Shown here in pieces: positions 23,208 through 33,599 of a stretch of 64,000 nucleotides of DNA (positions are counted from its first letter, which is position 1; the number at the start of each line of letters is the position of its first letter). The notes below the pieces were generated by a model. It saw nothing but the letters and a program-made list of their open reading frames with translations. It made no database searches and was not told the DNA's origin. Source of the stretch: Actinomucor elegans (lineage: Eukaryota; Mucoromycota; Mucoromycetes; Mucorales; Mucoraceae); the NCBI GenBank assembly GCA_026027325.1, contig JAMSLZ010000014.1:1-64000 (forward strand), read 5' to 3'. The translations under genes were made by a program, and so were the position numbers.

Positions 23208-24249
23208 AGCTTTTATATCAAACTATTTGATACGACTTTCCAGGATAATTAATTAAACAACTGTATCTAACAATACATTTTTTAAGAAAAAGAGCTAATT
23301 AAATGAGGATAGCCTTTCAACATCTATTAATTTTTTCTTCAAACCAGGCTTGATTAGTTACTACTGTCGATAACGATGATTAGACTAGGCATTGAAACCA
23401 ACAGATTTAATATTTTGTTAACTGCTTCTGTTTTACATTATTCTTCATCTCGGTGCGCTTGTTTACCAACTTCTCAGCCTTTGCACGTCTCATATTCAAT
23501 TTATTTAATGAAATATTTACTAACCTCAGTTTAGGCCCTAAAGATGATACGGCTCTCAATATTTTAAATTTATAGCTTATTAATAACGCAAATTTCTTAT
23601 ATATGAGAATACGCAAAAGTATGTTAGTGAATTTAGTATACAATAAGTATTCAGGTTATGATTTCTGTTAAAAACTTACAAAATTAGCCCTTCATCCCTC
23701 AACATCTCCTATAGTAGAATGAAATATTGAATCTTGATAATATTTTGGTCCATTCAGCTGCAGCGCCTACGGGCTGTTCAAAGCAAGCTGAATATCGTTT
23801 ATTATAACGTCATTTAGAGTTAGTTTAACAAGAATAAAACTCAATAATTGAAAATACAAGCATTTATCAAATATAATTGATAGGTCCCTACTAAAGTGCT
23901 TTTAGACAGGAAAAGTGTAGTTCACTCAAAACTACAGCTTGGTGATTGGGTTAATAACTATCTTCTCGTGTGATCTGGTTCAAACTTACCACTTAGGAGG
24001 CTGGGGCTAATTGGCCAGAAAAAAGCAGCATTGTATACTCTGATTTGTAATAGACAATGTAGCATTAAGGATTGCATTTTTAAAAGTTAATACTTAAACG
24101 CTACCTACTTCACTGCTTTGTAAGTCGGTTTTCAATACTCTTTTAATTATTCATTCTGGATTGTATAGATGATTTAATACAGATCTCTTATTATCTTTTT
24201 GGGCATGACGAATATAGTTTATTTCAAATTCTGGTATAATTAGAAGTTT
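23208..24249. other. Gene-free AT-rich stretch downstream of the ABC transporter
   Basis: No supportable ORF or repeat unit; short minus-strand ORFs (around 23407-23643) show no family features. Confidence 0.4.
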
Positions 24250-24560
24250 GTGAAGAGATGTTGGATACTGATCAATTCATACTCTTTGCAATAGATGCAG
24301 CAGTTCATTCTGTACATGAACTAATTATATGCGACATTTGACTGGGATCACTTAAGAGATCTATTAGGTCTAGGTCATATATATATTACTTGCACTCTAG
24401 AGTCGACCACTAAAATATAATATACTTGTCAGGTTTCAATCAATTAATAATTTTAGTTGAGGAAGTAGCTCATTTTGAACTTATGCTAGTCATCAAATGC
24501 GCCATTAAACTGAGGCTATTAGGCCTAAATTTTCAGCACACGATTTTTTTTCTGGAGCCA
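24250..24560 (-). repeat. Degenerate ~170-bp tandem repeat, two units (family A)
   Basis: Reverse-oriented units are anchored near 24340 (AGTTCATTCTGTACATGAAC, then TATGCGACATTTGACTGGGATC) and 24500 (AGCTCATTTTGAACTTATGC, then AAATGCGCCATTAAACTGAGG), 160 bp apart. CACTAAAATATAATATACTTG between them is the same linker seen at the other loci. Confidence 0.6.
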
Positions 24561-24804
24561 GAAGACAGCATTTTTGGAATATAGTTTATAATTATCTTGA
24601 CATTGAATATCTAAATATATTTTTTACATAATTTTGTTGATAAAAACATAAAAGTTACGATAGCATTTATAGAGAGAACTAACTCATTCAATCGTTATCC
24701 ACCAATAGAGATCCGCAGATAACTTCTCATTGTGATGGTGGCAACCTTTGAATCACTTTTTAACTGTATTAAATGCATGCTCCTTGGTGTAATTTTGTTT
24801 GATA

Positions 24805-24807
<3 letters not shown>

Positions 24808-24845
<38 letters not shown>
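24808..24845 (+). repeat. Poly(A) run of 38
   Basis: A pure run of 38 A in gene-free sequence. No retroelement body was recognised upstream, so it could be a simple repeat or a retroposon tail. Confidence 0.6.
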
Positions 24846-24849
<4 letters not shown>

Positions 24850-25622
24850 CGTTATTGCTCGCATTTTGATTTGTAAATATGAAACGTTATTTGATGAAAC
24901 CCTCTCTCCACTTTGAAAGTGACAGTGAATATTTTGTTCTGGAAGCTTTAGCTAGTAACTTACAAGAAGACGATCATTTTTTTTCATAAACTCTCCAATC
25001 AACTTAATTCATATTATCAAATGGACACGTTCTGAAACAATAGACTATTGAAATTGAATGCTACCGATAGAGTTGGTTCATCAACAGAACCTAGACGTAC
25101 TTTTAATTTCATAACTGAAACTTAATAAACTTTGTATCTAAGCGATAAAGTTCATCGCAGTTCTTGATATTAGTACTACAATACAATGCACTTTATCAAG
25201 GCAGGTTAACCTGAAATAGGTAAAAAAAATCTTGTAGTAAAGCGATATATTCGTCTAGGGAGCTGAATGAAACATGCAAGCGTAAAGATATGTTTTATAC
25301 TTTGATAAGTATCACAATATCTCGTTATACTAATGTTAATCACTTTTATTGGTTCTATCATTCTGTTTTTAGGACAATGGTCTAATCTCCTTTTCTTATA
25401 ACCCATCAACTTGATCAATATACATAAACCCAAGGAAGTAAATGGTTAAAGTGACCTAACTGTGCGTTTATACTAGCTCGCTTTAAAAAGAGAAAAAAAT
25501 ACACCCTGTTCCATGAATCATCTGAATTTTTTTTCGACCAATTAAAACTTTTGTCCCGAGTCATTAGTTTTAAAAGACTGACCTTTTTGGCCGGTGCTCC
25601 CTTTCCCCTTTTCTTTGGAAAG
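24846..25622. other. Intergenic region upstream of the bZIP gene
   Basis: No gene supported. Open frames exist on both strands just before 25623, but the plus-strand one only opens with TTG and appears to be 5' untranslated sequence of the bZIP gene. Confidence 0.35.
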
Positions 25623-26456
25623 ATGAAAACCTTGAACACTAACGAATGCGTCTCTAAAGCAGGTCGCCATAGACTTTATTCGAATGAACAGCGTAAAGAT
25701 CGTAACCGCCAAGCCCAAGCAGCCTTTCGAGACCGTCGTAGCAAATATACAAAGGATTTGGAAGCTGCTGTGTTAAAGTTCGAGGAGAAAATCAAGACCT
25801 TGGAAGAAACAAATTCTAGAACTACAGAGCGTGCTCAGCTAGCCGAGGATCGTTGTACACAGCTTAATTTAGAAGTAACGTCTTTACAAAAGCTACTCCA
25901 GATTACGTTGGCTGATAATCAGCGACTTCTTCAAGCACAAACTACCATGAATCGTAAGAAAAAAGTATCATATTATAACCTGATTTGTTGTTAATATTTT
26001 TATTAGGGGAAGCTTCACCATTATCTACAAATTATAGTAGCACTACATCTGAAATCGTTTCATCATCCCCCGGAGCTTCAGACTTTTTGATTTCTTCTCT
26101 AAATGAAATGCGTGCACGCACGACATCTGCTGTTGATCAGCAACAAGACTTCCATCCTGTTCAACTTTCGACCATTCAAGAACAACATTTTGATAATGGG
26201 CTATTTGATACTAAGGATATTAATACGTGGCTTGAAATGAACCAATCCATTACAGGCGAGTCTACCAAAATCATAGTCTTATGACAAAAGATTACCGATC
26301 CTAGATGTATATTCTTTTATAGATTACCCTCTGCATCAATATTTATTCAAGGAATTCAATCTTGGCAAGTATTTTAAATTAACAACCGTTGTTTGCTATA
26401 AGAACTCTCTGATCCTAGTGGTTATCTTTTTTTTTTGTAGATCTCCTGTAGAATGA
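25623..26456 (+). CDS. bZIP transcription factor (AP-1/Pap1-like)
   Basis: bZIP proteins bind DNA as dimers. The first ATG, MKTLNTNECV at 25623, is chosen because upstream in-frame sequence lacks an ATG. The basic region RKDRNRQAQAAFRDRRSKY has the N-x-x-A-Q/A-x-x-F-R layout of fungal AP-1-like factors. It is followed by a heptad region running LEAAVLKFEEKIKTLEE to LLQITLADNQRLL. Exon 1 ends at 25953 and exon 2 runs from 26007. Two 3' ends are possible. A GT donor after 26259 gives a stop at 26377. A GC donor (GCGAGT, 26256) plus one more intron gives a more protein-like tail, DYPLHQYLFKEFNLGKSPVE, with a stop at 26456. The second is preferred, giving about 215 residues. Confidence 0.8.
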
Positions 26457-28455
26457 TCGAGGTGTTGTGGAATAAGTGATACTTTTCGCAAGTTAATGGA
26501 AACACTTGACTATTTTATCATGCATTCCCTCTTCTCTAAATCCATGTAACATATTTTGACTGAATAAAACAAATCATTCTTTTTAGCTCATAATTTTAAT
26601 GGCTATATATGCCCCGACTATTAGTATTACAATACAAGAGTGATTTAATATGGCTGAATTCATGTCGCGTAAAGAGACAATGAAACACTGCATCCTTTAA
26701 CTACAATTGCTTCCCTGAATTGATTATATTAACAGGTTTTCTAGAGTTGAGGGTCGCTAGCATTCCAGTCATAAGTGGTGTATATTCCAATTTCTTGATA
26801 TGGTTAGCTCTATTCAGCTATGCTTGTCTGTAGGCAAAATGGTGCCATTAAATCGTAAATACCACTTATGTGTTGATTCATTACTCTTAATACGCATGCA
26901 TTCTATGTATATCTATAATACCTTTACTGGTATCTTGCATTGGTTAAATCTATTGATAACGCAAAATATGAATACGTTAGTTTCCTCGATTGACAGGAGG
27001 CGCAAAAGCGAAAAGTCGACAAACTTTACATCAACAGAAAACAGATACATTGTTTTAATTTTGGCAACTTATACTATAAAGCGAGCTTCTTTTGATAAAC
27101 TACTTCGTATAAAAGTGCATTTAAATGTGTAATTGCTAGAGAATTCCGTTATCACTTTTTTATAACAATTGCTTTTTCAAAAAAGGAGCTTAATTCACTA
27201 CGACTTGCATTATAATATAAAGTATATATGCATACTTGTTGCTTGCTATAGTGACGATTGAAATTCTGGATATGATTTCAGCTTTGAGGCACCCAAGAGT
27301 TCGATTGGAATATGCTAAGCTTAATTGGCAAGTGGGATCTGTAGATCCTCTTAACGAAAATCATAAAACTATAAAATCGTACATATACATAGCATACATA
27401 CTCATGATATGGCTAAATAAACTAGATAGTTGAAGTATAAATCATATTTTAAATATACAGCTATGAAGGCATTGTTTGGTAGGGTAGAAGAAGGGTCACA
27501 TCATGAAATAGGGCTTTTTTCTTAAGTGGCGTATTAACCAGCTATGCTAATGTTTTATAAAGACTTGAGCATTAATGCTATGTAGCACTATCTACTGGAA
27601 AATAATAGAAGCTTCGATTAGTATGCAAGATTGATGCATTTGAACTTCTAACAGAGTAATGGGTTATCTTACCGATCCATAATATGCTTTTTTTCCTGTT
27701 CTATAAGTAGTAGCCTCTCATATTCAACTGTATGTCAGTTATTTTTCTGTCTTTAATTTTTTTAATGACTTTAATAGAAAGCATATAGTATCCTGCTATG
27801 CTTTTGCATCTTCTGAATGTAGTAGAGCTTTGTTAGAACTGATGAGGTCATCTAAAAGAACATCATACCTACAATCCTCTATGTATAACGTTAAAACACA
27901 GGCCATGCTCAGAAATTGGCATGACTGATGGCATATAAAAAACATATACAGTATTGGGAAAAAATGTTGAGTTTGGTGTAATTTTCGCGTGAGTTTTGAC
28001 CAATATCGAACATTATTAAATTATACTGAGCTATATGGTTCAACGAAAACAACTTAATTTAGCTACTACGATATTTATACGCGATTGTTTTCCCAACAAT
28101 GATCCTATGAAGAATGTGGTACAGCACCTAAATGCTCAGATTGTTATTTTTCATACCTGTATATTCAACCTCATTATCCACGAGCAAGTCATAATATTGA
28201 GTGAGGATCAAAGGGCGGCAACAACAGAGGAAGAATCCTGAGACTAATACGCTGTTGGTTTGACAAATTAGCTAAAAAAAAAAGTTTATGATATGCGGAC
28301 AAAACTTCAAGTGACCTTTTGGACGTCACTTTTAAAACATCTTTACTTTGAAATGACTGTAATTGGTAGATATATGTAGTGTATAATGTAAAATAATAGT
28401 GATATATGCTACTATGTACAAGACATGCGAGAAGTAACTAGGCTAGGATACAATC
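26457..28455. other. Gene-free AT-rich stretch
   Basis: ORFs of 65-110 codons (26800-27132, 27236-27433, 28035-28241) have compositions typical of random AT-rich DNA and no recognisable domains. I see no repeat family A unit here that I would defend. Confidence 0.4.
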
Positions 28456-29280
28456 TTATCGTCGTTTCCTTATAGATGAAAGCACTGAACACTCGCTACG
28501 ATCATACTTTACTTTGGGTTGTTTTCTAAGACTTTTGTCTGGCTTGAAGTTCAGAAAGTTTGAAGACCATCTTTTCGCTTGAGATTCAGTTTGGATACCA
28601 TGATATCTAATCATGAAGGGGTAGTGTAAAGGCGCTACAATATCTTCAGCTAAATTAGGAAGCATCCAGCCTTTCGTTGTAGTTGCAAGCCGCAGGATAC
28701 CAGGCATATAATAATCAGTTATCATCCACTTGTGAATGTTTTGTCTTCTCAAAAGTCGATGAGCTGCTCTGCTTTGGGATTTGTAGTCGACCAGCAGCTT
28801 AGTACCAAGATCTCCTTCATCATTACCATCCTTTTCAGTAATATCCTCTTTAGGTTTCTTTTGGCGTTGAACATTAGGCCAAAATAGCTCCAAAGCACGT
28901 TTCGTAGACTGCAACTTTGCTGCGTCCTTTTGTACAATGTCTGCATATGAAGGGCGGTCTTTAATGTTAATAATGTTAGACCAAGCATCTTCAGTGAACA
29001 CGATTGCATAATCTTCTTCCCTATCTTCGGTTATTTCTCTGCGTTCAAGAAGCTCCCAATTTCCACCGTCTAAATCAGTGTCTGTAGATGAAGCCAAGCC
29101 AGGGAATTGTAAATTATCGTCTAACCATTTGACATGGAAAACTATATTATCATTGATTTGCTGAGTATAGTATTTAGTTTCTGAAAAAGCAACAGGGAAA
29201 TCCACTTTCTGAAGAGAGAACATATGCTTTACACAACAATAGTTAAATAGAAGGATGGTTTCCTTGTCTATCATGATCAA
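28456..29280 (-). CDS. Hypothetical protein, 274 aa, single exon
   Basis: An intact frame starts MIMIDKETILLFNYCCVK; the next in-frame Met (MFSLQKVDF) is a plausible alternative start. The protein has an acidic middle (EITEDREEDYAIVFTEDAW), a Lys/Asp/Glu linker (KKPKEDITEKDGNDEGD), a hydrophobic and aromatic segment (WMITDYYMPGILRLATTT) and a basic C-terminus ending SIRKRR. No catalytic motif or known domain is recognised. A domesticated or orphan gene near transposable elements is possible. It lies 645 bp outside the left end of the inverted repeat. Confidence 0.5.
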   Translation of the reverse strand: MIMIDKETILLFNYCCVKHMFSLQKVDFPVAFSETKYYTQQINDNIVFHVKWLDDNLQFPGLASSTDTDLDGGNWELLERREITEDREEDYAIVFTEDAWSNIINIKDRPSYADIVQKDAAKLQSTKRALELFWPNVQRQKKPKEDITEKDGNDEGDLGTKLLVDYKSQSRAAHRLLRRQNIHKWMITDYYMPGILRLATTTKGWMLPNLAEDIVAPLHYPFMIRYHGIQTESQAKRWSSNFLNFKPDKSLRKQPKVKYDRSECSVLSSIRKRR

Positions 29281-29924
29281 GTTTGTTATTTATATTCAAC
29301 CGTTTGCTGCGGTTTACTATCTTACCGCAGTGAAAGTATAACTGAGCCGCCTGTAAGCGAACTCGATCCTATAACCGGTCTATAATTTCACCTAAATAAT
29401 CAACTAGAATAGGATGCAGTATTTGCATCATAGGGCCTACTAATGGACCTGGCTTGTGTATAATAATACAGAATATGAACCATAATAAAATTCTTAATAT
29501 GATTACAAGTGTAGTTTATTCTAATTTTAGTTGGGTATAGAAGTTTGTGCACTATATTGAAGGGCGCGCTTATCCTTCAAATAATAATAATAAGCAAAGA
29601 AGTGGTACAATAAAACTATATGTGACAAAATAGATGTCGCTTGTTATTATAAAGATTTGAAGGGTAATGAGTCTTACCGTTATTTCACGGAGTATAATGT
29701 GGCGCATTCAATAGTGAAAGGCCGTATAGTTTTGACATATTAAATGATTCATTACTTATCATAACGTTTGATCTTTGCTCTTTTTGATTTTCTATCATTA
29801 TTGATCAAATTGGATCATTACACGTAACTATTACATGCGCTTTTACATACTGATATACATAATTCTGCGCTATATTTAGTCTATTAAGTGTTGATATACG
29901 TTTTTAAGACCGTAATGCTGCAAA
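29281..29924. other. Gene-free left flank of the inverted repeat
   Basis: No ORF or repeat unit supported. It ends in an A-run (29922-29930) that straddles the outer end of the left arm. Confidence 0.4.
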
Positions 29925-30277
29925 AAAAAAGGTATACAGTCATGGTTTTATTGAGATAAAATATGCAGTTTGTGATTATATTTAGAGAAAAAGTCCAAAG
30001 ACTAACTTTATTGCAGAAAGTTCCTCAAATTAACAGAGAAATCAAGTAAACTTGCACCATCTGATGTGCATTAAATTTTGCAAGATTTTGTACACAACTC
30101 TGTTAAAATAGTAATCAGAATTTTTCCTCTGAACTTTAGCCTTGCATAACTACGTGTAGAATGCTTTGGACATCAAACCTTCATAGTTAAATCTTCTAGA
30201 AACTGCACAAAATCTTATATATACAATGATAAACATTTCAAGTTTACTATAGTGATTTTTTAAAAGACAGTTAGTAT

Positions 30278-30640
30278 TTAGTGTGCGCTATTAAGGGATT
30301 TTTTGATCACTTGGTAGTTTTCTGGCAAGTTTATGACAAACGTCGATGCCCAATTCCCCCCCCCCATTCTTTGTGGATAATTGCGTCCAGCTCTTTGGGA
30401 AGGCCAATCTAGTGCCTGAACTTTGCGGAAACCAGAAGTTAAAACCCTTAATCCATGCCTTGCTCTTCTATTAGCAAATATATGAGCCTGTGTAATAGGA
30501 AACTTCATCTTCTTGGAATATGAAGTCTTGACCATATTCTCGAATGAGTTTATGGGGTCCAGAAAGAAAGTGATTATCGCTCAAACATTGGATATACTTG
30601 TCTTGGTCAACATTCTCGTAAAGAGAAATGCTCTTTAAAA
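30278..30640 (-). mobile_element. Decayed Tc1/mariner-like transposase fragment (left copy)
   Basis: Mirror copy of 32880-33240. Across its frames it carries a stretch ending in FIFQEDEVSYYTG, which recalls the x-x-F-x-Q-D-N-x-x-x-H-T block of Tc1 transposases. Later come ALDWPSQ (compare L-x-W-P-x-Q-S) and LDAIIHKEW (compare the C-terminal L-x-x-x-I-x-x-E-W). The frames are shifted and stops occur, so it is dead. The family call is moderate. Confidence 0.45.
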
Positions 30641-30744
30641 AAAGTTAAAAAATTATGCAAAAGTGAAAAATGATTTATTTAAAACTTTTTGAGTATATTT
30701 CAACAATTCAGGTTATGAATTTGATAAAATTGTATATATTCGCT

Positions 30745-31050
30745 TTAGCTATTACATGTAGCTTCACTAGCCGACAACCATTTTTCACATGATTGTCTAT
30801 TATATACTGTATCATCCATGCGTTTTGCTTCTCCACAATGAGCCCGACACCAATCGGTTGATTCTTGCGACCAACCTTTGTAAAATCCACAATTACCACC
30901 AAATAAGTTGCATTCTCGCCCACTACTGGCTCCTGGAATAGAATAGTAACAAGTGTTGCCACTGTCTTTAATTCCGCAATACATTACATAATCTTGCCCA
31001 AAGACACCAGACATTAATAAAGAGCCTGCTAGTATATGTGTGAGCTTCAT
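30745..31050 (-). CDS. Small secreted cysteine-rich protein, 101 aa (left copy)
   Basis: Identical protein to the right-arm copy at 32467-32772. It has an N-terminal signal peptide (MKLTHILAGSLLMSGVFG, cleavage probably near residue 18-19) and a mature part of about 82 residues. The mature part has eight cysteines (25, 34, 47, 54, 68, 72, 88 and 99), enough for four disulfides, plus several Gly and Trp. There is no transmembrane segment after the signal. This is the layout of a small secreted effector-like or structural protein; no named family is recognised and no activity is claimed. It reads away from the centre of the inverted repeat, divergent from its twin. A TATAAAT lies on the minus strand at 31104-31110, about 54 bp upstream. 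Confidence 0.75.
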   Translation of the reverse strand: MKLTHILAGSLLMSGVFGQDYVMYCGIKDSGNTCYYSIPGASSGRECNLFGGNCGFYKGWSQESTDWCRAHCGEAKRMDDTVYNRQSCEKWLSASEATCNS

Positions 31051-31103
31051 TGAATATAATCAAGTGAGGATATAAGGATAAAAATCCAAGAAAAAAGCTT
31101 AAC

Positions 31104-31110
31104 ATTTATA
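31104..31110 (-). promoter_or_regulatory. Probable TATA box of the left secreted-protein gene
   Basis: TATAAAT on the minus strand, 53 bp from the ATG at 31050. It is mirrored exactly at 32407-32413, so both copies keep the same core promoter. Confidence 0.5.
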
Positions 31111-31628
31111 CGGTTGATAAAAAGTGACTTGTTACCCCACCACTCGTTTTTGAATATCTAAAATCATATAAAAATAGAAATGATAAAAAGTTACTCACAG
31201 CCCCCTACAATACGACGAAAGAAAATAGAATACCTCTGCAGATCTCTGCTGATCCCGACTAAAAGCCATATTCAGTTATCAGACCAACTACTGGGATCCT
31301 GCATTTTTTAACTTGCTGCTGCATTAGCTTAGGTCTTTCGATGTTAATACTATCCAATCACGTTTCTTGTTCGTTTTGTGTTTTTGTTTGTTTTGCGTTC
31401 TGTGTTTATTATCTGTAATAAATCCTTAACTTAAATACTGGAACTTGGGATTGATTCGAGTTCGATAAGACTGATAGAAATCGAATGTGACTGCAGTTTC
31501 TACTACCATTACCATTAACAGAATTAAATGCACCGCATAGTATAGGCATTTACATTGATGCATAATAAACCTATATAACATGCTTCATAGTAAAATGATG
31601 AGACTTTGGTCTTAAGAGAAGCATATAG

Positions 31629-31888
31629 CATATCTCGTAGGATAAGCATATAACTTGATCTATAATATATAACATGCACTCTGATACATAGTATAAGTGT
31701 ATAAAACTCTCTTTGGATAAGTATGTAATTTATTTCATAACAAAAGCATATAACATGCCAATAAAAAATACTAAACATGTATCCCGGTCTATAGTATAGC
31801 CCTAAAATATGTCACAGGTATTGGGTTACAATGAGTTACCACTGATCTGAACAAGTTAATACATGATGCCGCATTCCCTTGGCATTTA
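31629..31888. other. Spacer of the inverted repeat (260 bp)
   Basis: Unique AT-rich sequence between the arms. It contains repeated short motifs of the type AAGCATATAACATG (near 31640, 31670 and 31745) that also occur at the inner arm edge. No ORF is supported across it. Confidence 0.6.
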
Positions 31889-32406
31889 CTATATGCTTCT
31901 CTTAAGACCAAAGTCTCATCATTTTACTATGAAGCATGTTATATAGGTTTATTATGCATCAATGTAAATGCCTATACTATGCGGTGCATTTAATTCTGTT
32001 AATGGTAATGGTAGTAGAAACTGCAGTCACATTCGATTTCTATCAGTCTTATCGAACTCGAATCAATCCCAAGTTCCAGTATTTAAGTTAAGGATTTATT
32101 ACAGATAATAAACACAGAACGCAAAACAAACAAAAACACAAAACGAACAAGAAACGTGATTGGATAGTATTAACATCGAAAGACCTAAGCTAATGCAGCA
32201 GCAAGTTAAAAAATGCAGGATCCCAGTAGTTGGTCTGATAACTGAATATGGCTTTTAGTCGGGATCAGCAGAGATCTGCAGAGGTATTCTATTTTCTTTC
32301 GTCGTATTGTAGGGGGCTGTGAGTAACTTTTTATCATTTCTATTTTTATATGATTTTAGATATTCAAAAACGAGTGGTGGGGTAACAAGTCACTTTTTAT
32401 CAACCG

Positions 32407-32413
32407 TATAAAT
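32407..32413 (+). promoter_or_regulatory. Probable TATA box of the right secreted-protein gene
   Basis: TATAAAT, 53 bp upstream of the ATG at 32467, mirror image of 31104-31110. Confidence 0.5.
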
Positions 32414-32466
32414 GTTAAGCTTTTTTCTTGGATTTTTATCCTTATATCCTCACTTGATTATATTCA

Positions 32467-32772
32467 ATGAAGCTCACACATATACTAGCAGGCTCTTTAT
32501 TAATGTCTGGTGTCTTTGGGCAAGATTATGTAATGTATTGCGGAATTAAAGACAGTGGCAACACTTGTTACTATTCTATTCCAGGAGCCAGTAGTGGGCG
32601 AGAATGCAACTTATTTGGTGGTAATTGTGGATTTTACAAAGGTTGGTCGCAAGAATCAACCGATTGGTGTCGGGCTCATTGTGGAGAAGCAAAACGCATG
32701 GATGATACAGTATATAATAGACAATCATGTGAAAAATGGTTGTCGGCTAGTGAAGCTACATGTAATAGCTAA
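32467..32772 (+). CDS. Small secreted cysteine-rich protein, 101 aa (right copy)
   Basis: Sequence-identical to the left copy at 30745-31050: signal peptide, then eight cysteines in the spacing 25-34-47-54-68-72-88-99, with the local patterns NTCYY, GNCGF, DWCRAHCGE and QSCEKW. The start codon is the first ATG after the TATA box. No intron is needed. Because both copies sit deep inside the arms with promoter and downstream sequence duplicated, both could be expressed. They read in opposite directions, with 1416 bp between start codons. Confidence 0.75.
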   Translation: MKLTHILAGSLLMSGVFGQDYVMYCGIKDSGNTCYYSIPGASSGRECNLFGGNCGFYKGWSQESTDWCRAHCGEAKRMDDTVYNRQSCEKWLSASEATCNS

Positions 32773-32879
32773 AGCGAATATATACAATTTTATCAAATTC
32801 ATAACCTGAATTGTTGAAATATACTCAAAAAGTTTTAAATAAATCATTTTTCACTTTTGCATAATTTTTTAACTTTTTT

Positions 32880-33240
32880 TAAAGAGCATTTCTCTTTACG
32901 AGAATGTTGACCAAGACAAGTATATCCAATGTTTGAGCGATAATCACTTTCTTTCTGGACCCCATAAACTCATTCGAGAATATGGTCAAGACTTCATATT
33001 CCAAGAAGATGAAGTTTCCTATTACACAGGCTCATATATTTGCTAATAGAAGAGCAAGGCATGGATTAAGGGTTTTAACTTCTGGTTTCCGCAAAGTTCA
33101 GGCACTAGATTGGCCTTCCCAAAGAGCTGGACGCAATTATCCACAAAGAATGGGGGGGGGGGAATTGGGCATCGACGTTTGTCATAAACTTGCCAGAAAA
33201 CTACCAAGTGATCAAAAAATCCCTTAATAGCGCACACTAA
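32880..33240 (+). mobile_element. Decayed Tc1/mariner-like transposase fragment (right copy)
   Basis: Mirror of 30278-30640. The frame containing CLSDNHFLSGPHKLIREYGQ continues to FIFQEDEVSYYTG, then hits stops. A later frame gives LDAIIHKEW and, after the G-run, LGIDVCHKLARKLPSDQKI, similar in layout to the C-terminus of Tc1-type transposases (E-W-x-x-I, then K-L-x-x-S-M-P). The extra G in this copy shifts the frame relative to the left copy. Confidence 0.45.
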
Positions 33241-33599
33241 ATACTAACTGTCTTTTAAAAAATCACTATAGTAAACTTGAAATGTTTATCATTGTATATA
33301 TAAGATTTTGTGCAGTTTCTAGAAGATTTAACTATGAAGGTTTGATGTCCAAAGCATTCTACACGTAGTTATGCAAGGCTAAAGTTCAGAGGAAAAATTC
33401 TGATTACTATTCTAACAGAGTTGTGTACAAAATCTTGCAAAATTTAATGCACATCAGATGGTGCAAGTTTACTTGATTTCTCTGTTAATTTGAGGAACTT
33501 TCTGCAATAAAGTTAGTCTTTGGACTTTTTCTCTAAATATAATCACAAACTGCATATTTTATCTCAATAAAACCATGACTGTATACCTTTTTTAATTCG

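Larger units (their letters stand above)
29925..31628 (-). repeat. Left arm of a 1.7-kb near-perfect inverted repeat
   Basis: Position i in this arm pairs with 63518-i in the right arm outside the C/G run, and with 63517-i inside it, across the whole 1704 bp. Differences I could find are the homopolymer (10 C at 30356-30365 against 11 G at 33152-33162) and one substitution (A30106 against C33412). The outer edge lies in an A-run of different length. The inner edge is GCATATAG at 31621-31628. It contains one secreted-protein gene and one Tc1-like remnant. Confidence 0.93.
31889..33593 (+). repeat. Right arm of the 1.7-kb inverted repeat
   Basis: Reverse complement of 29925-31628. It has one extra base in the G-run (11 G at 33152-33162) and C33412 where the left arm predicts T. 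Its outer end (33588-33593, T6) directly meets the truncated DIRS element. The near identity over 1.7 kb implies a very young duplication or active gene conversion. Confidence 0.93.

Noticed and set aside
25551..25622. Upstream start extending the bZIP protein
   Set aside because: The extension opens only with TTG and has no ATG; the first ATG at 25623 is used.
30278..30535. 85-codon ORF in the left arm as a genuine gene
   Set aside because: Its frame passes through a C10 tract and is altered by one base in the other arm; neighbouring frames show Tc1-like remnants instead.
31629..31888. CRISPR-like array in the spacer (AAGCATATAACATG repeats)
   Set aside because: Motifs are short, irregularly spaced and imperfect, and CRISPR arrays are not expected in a fungal nuclear genome.
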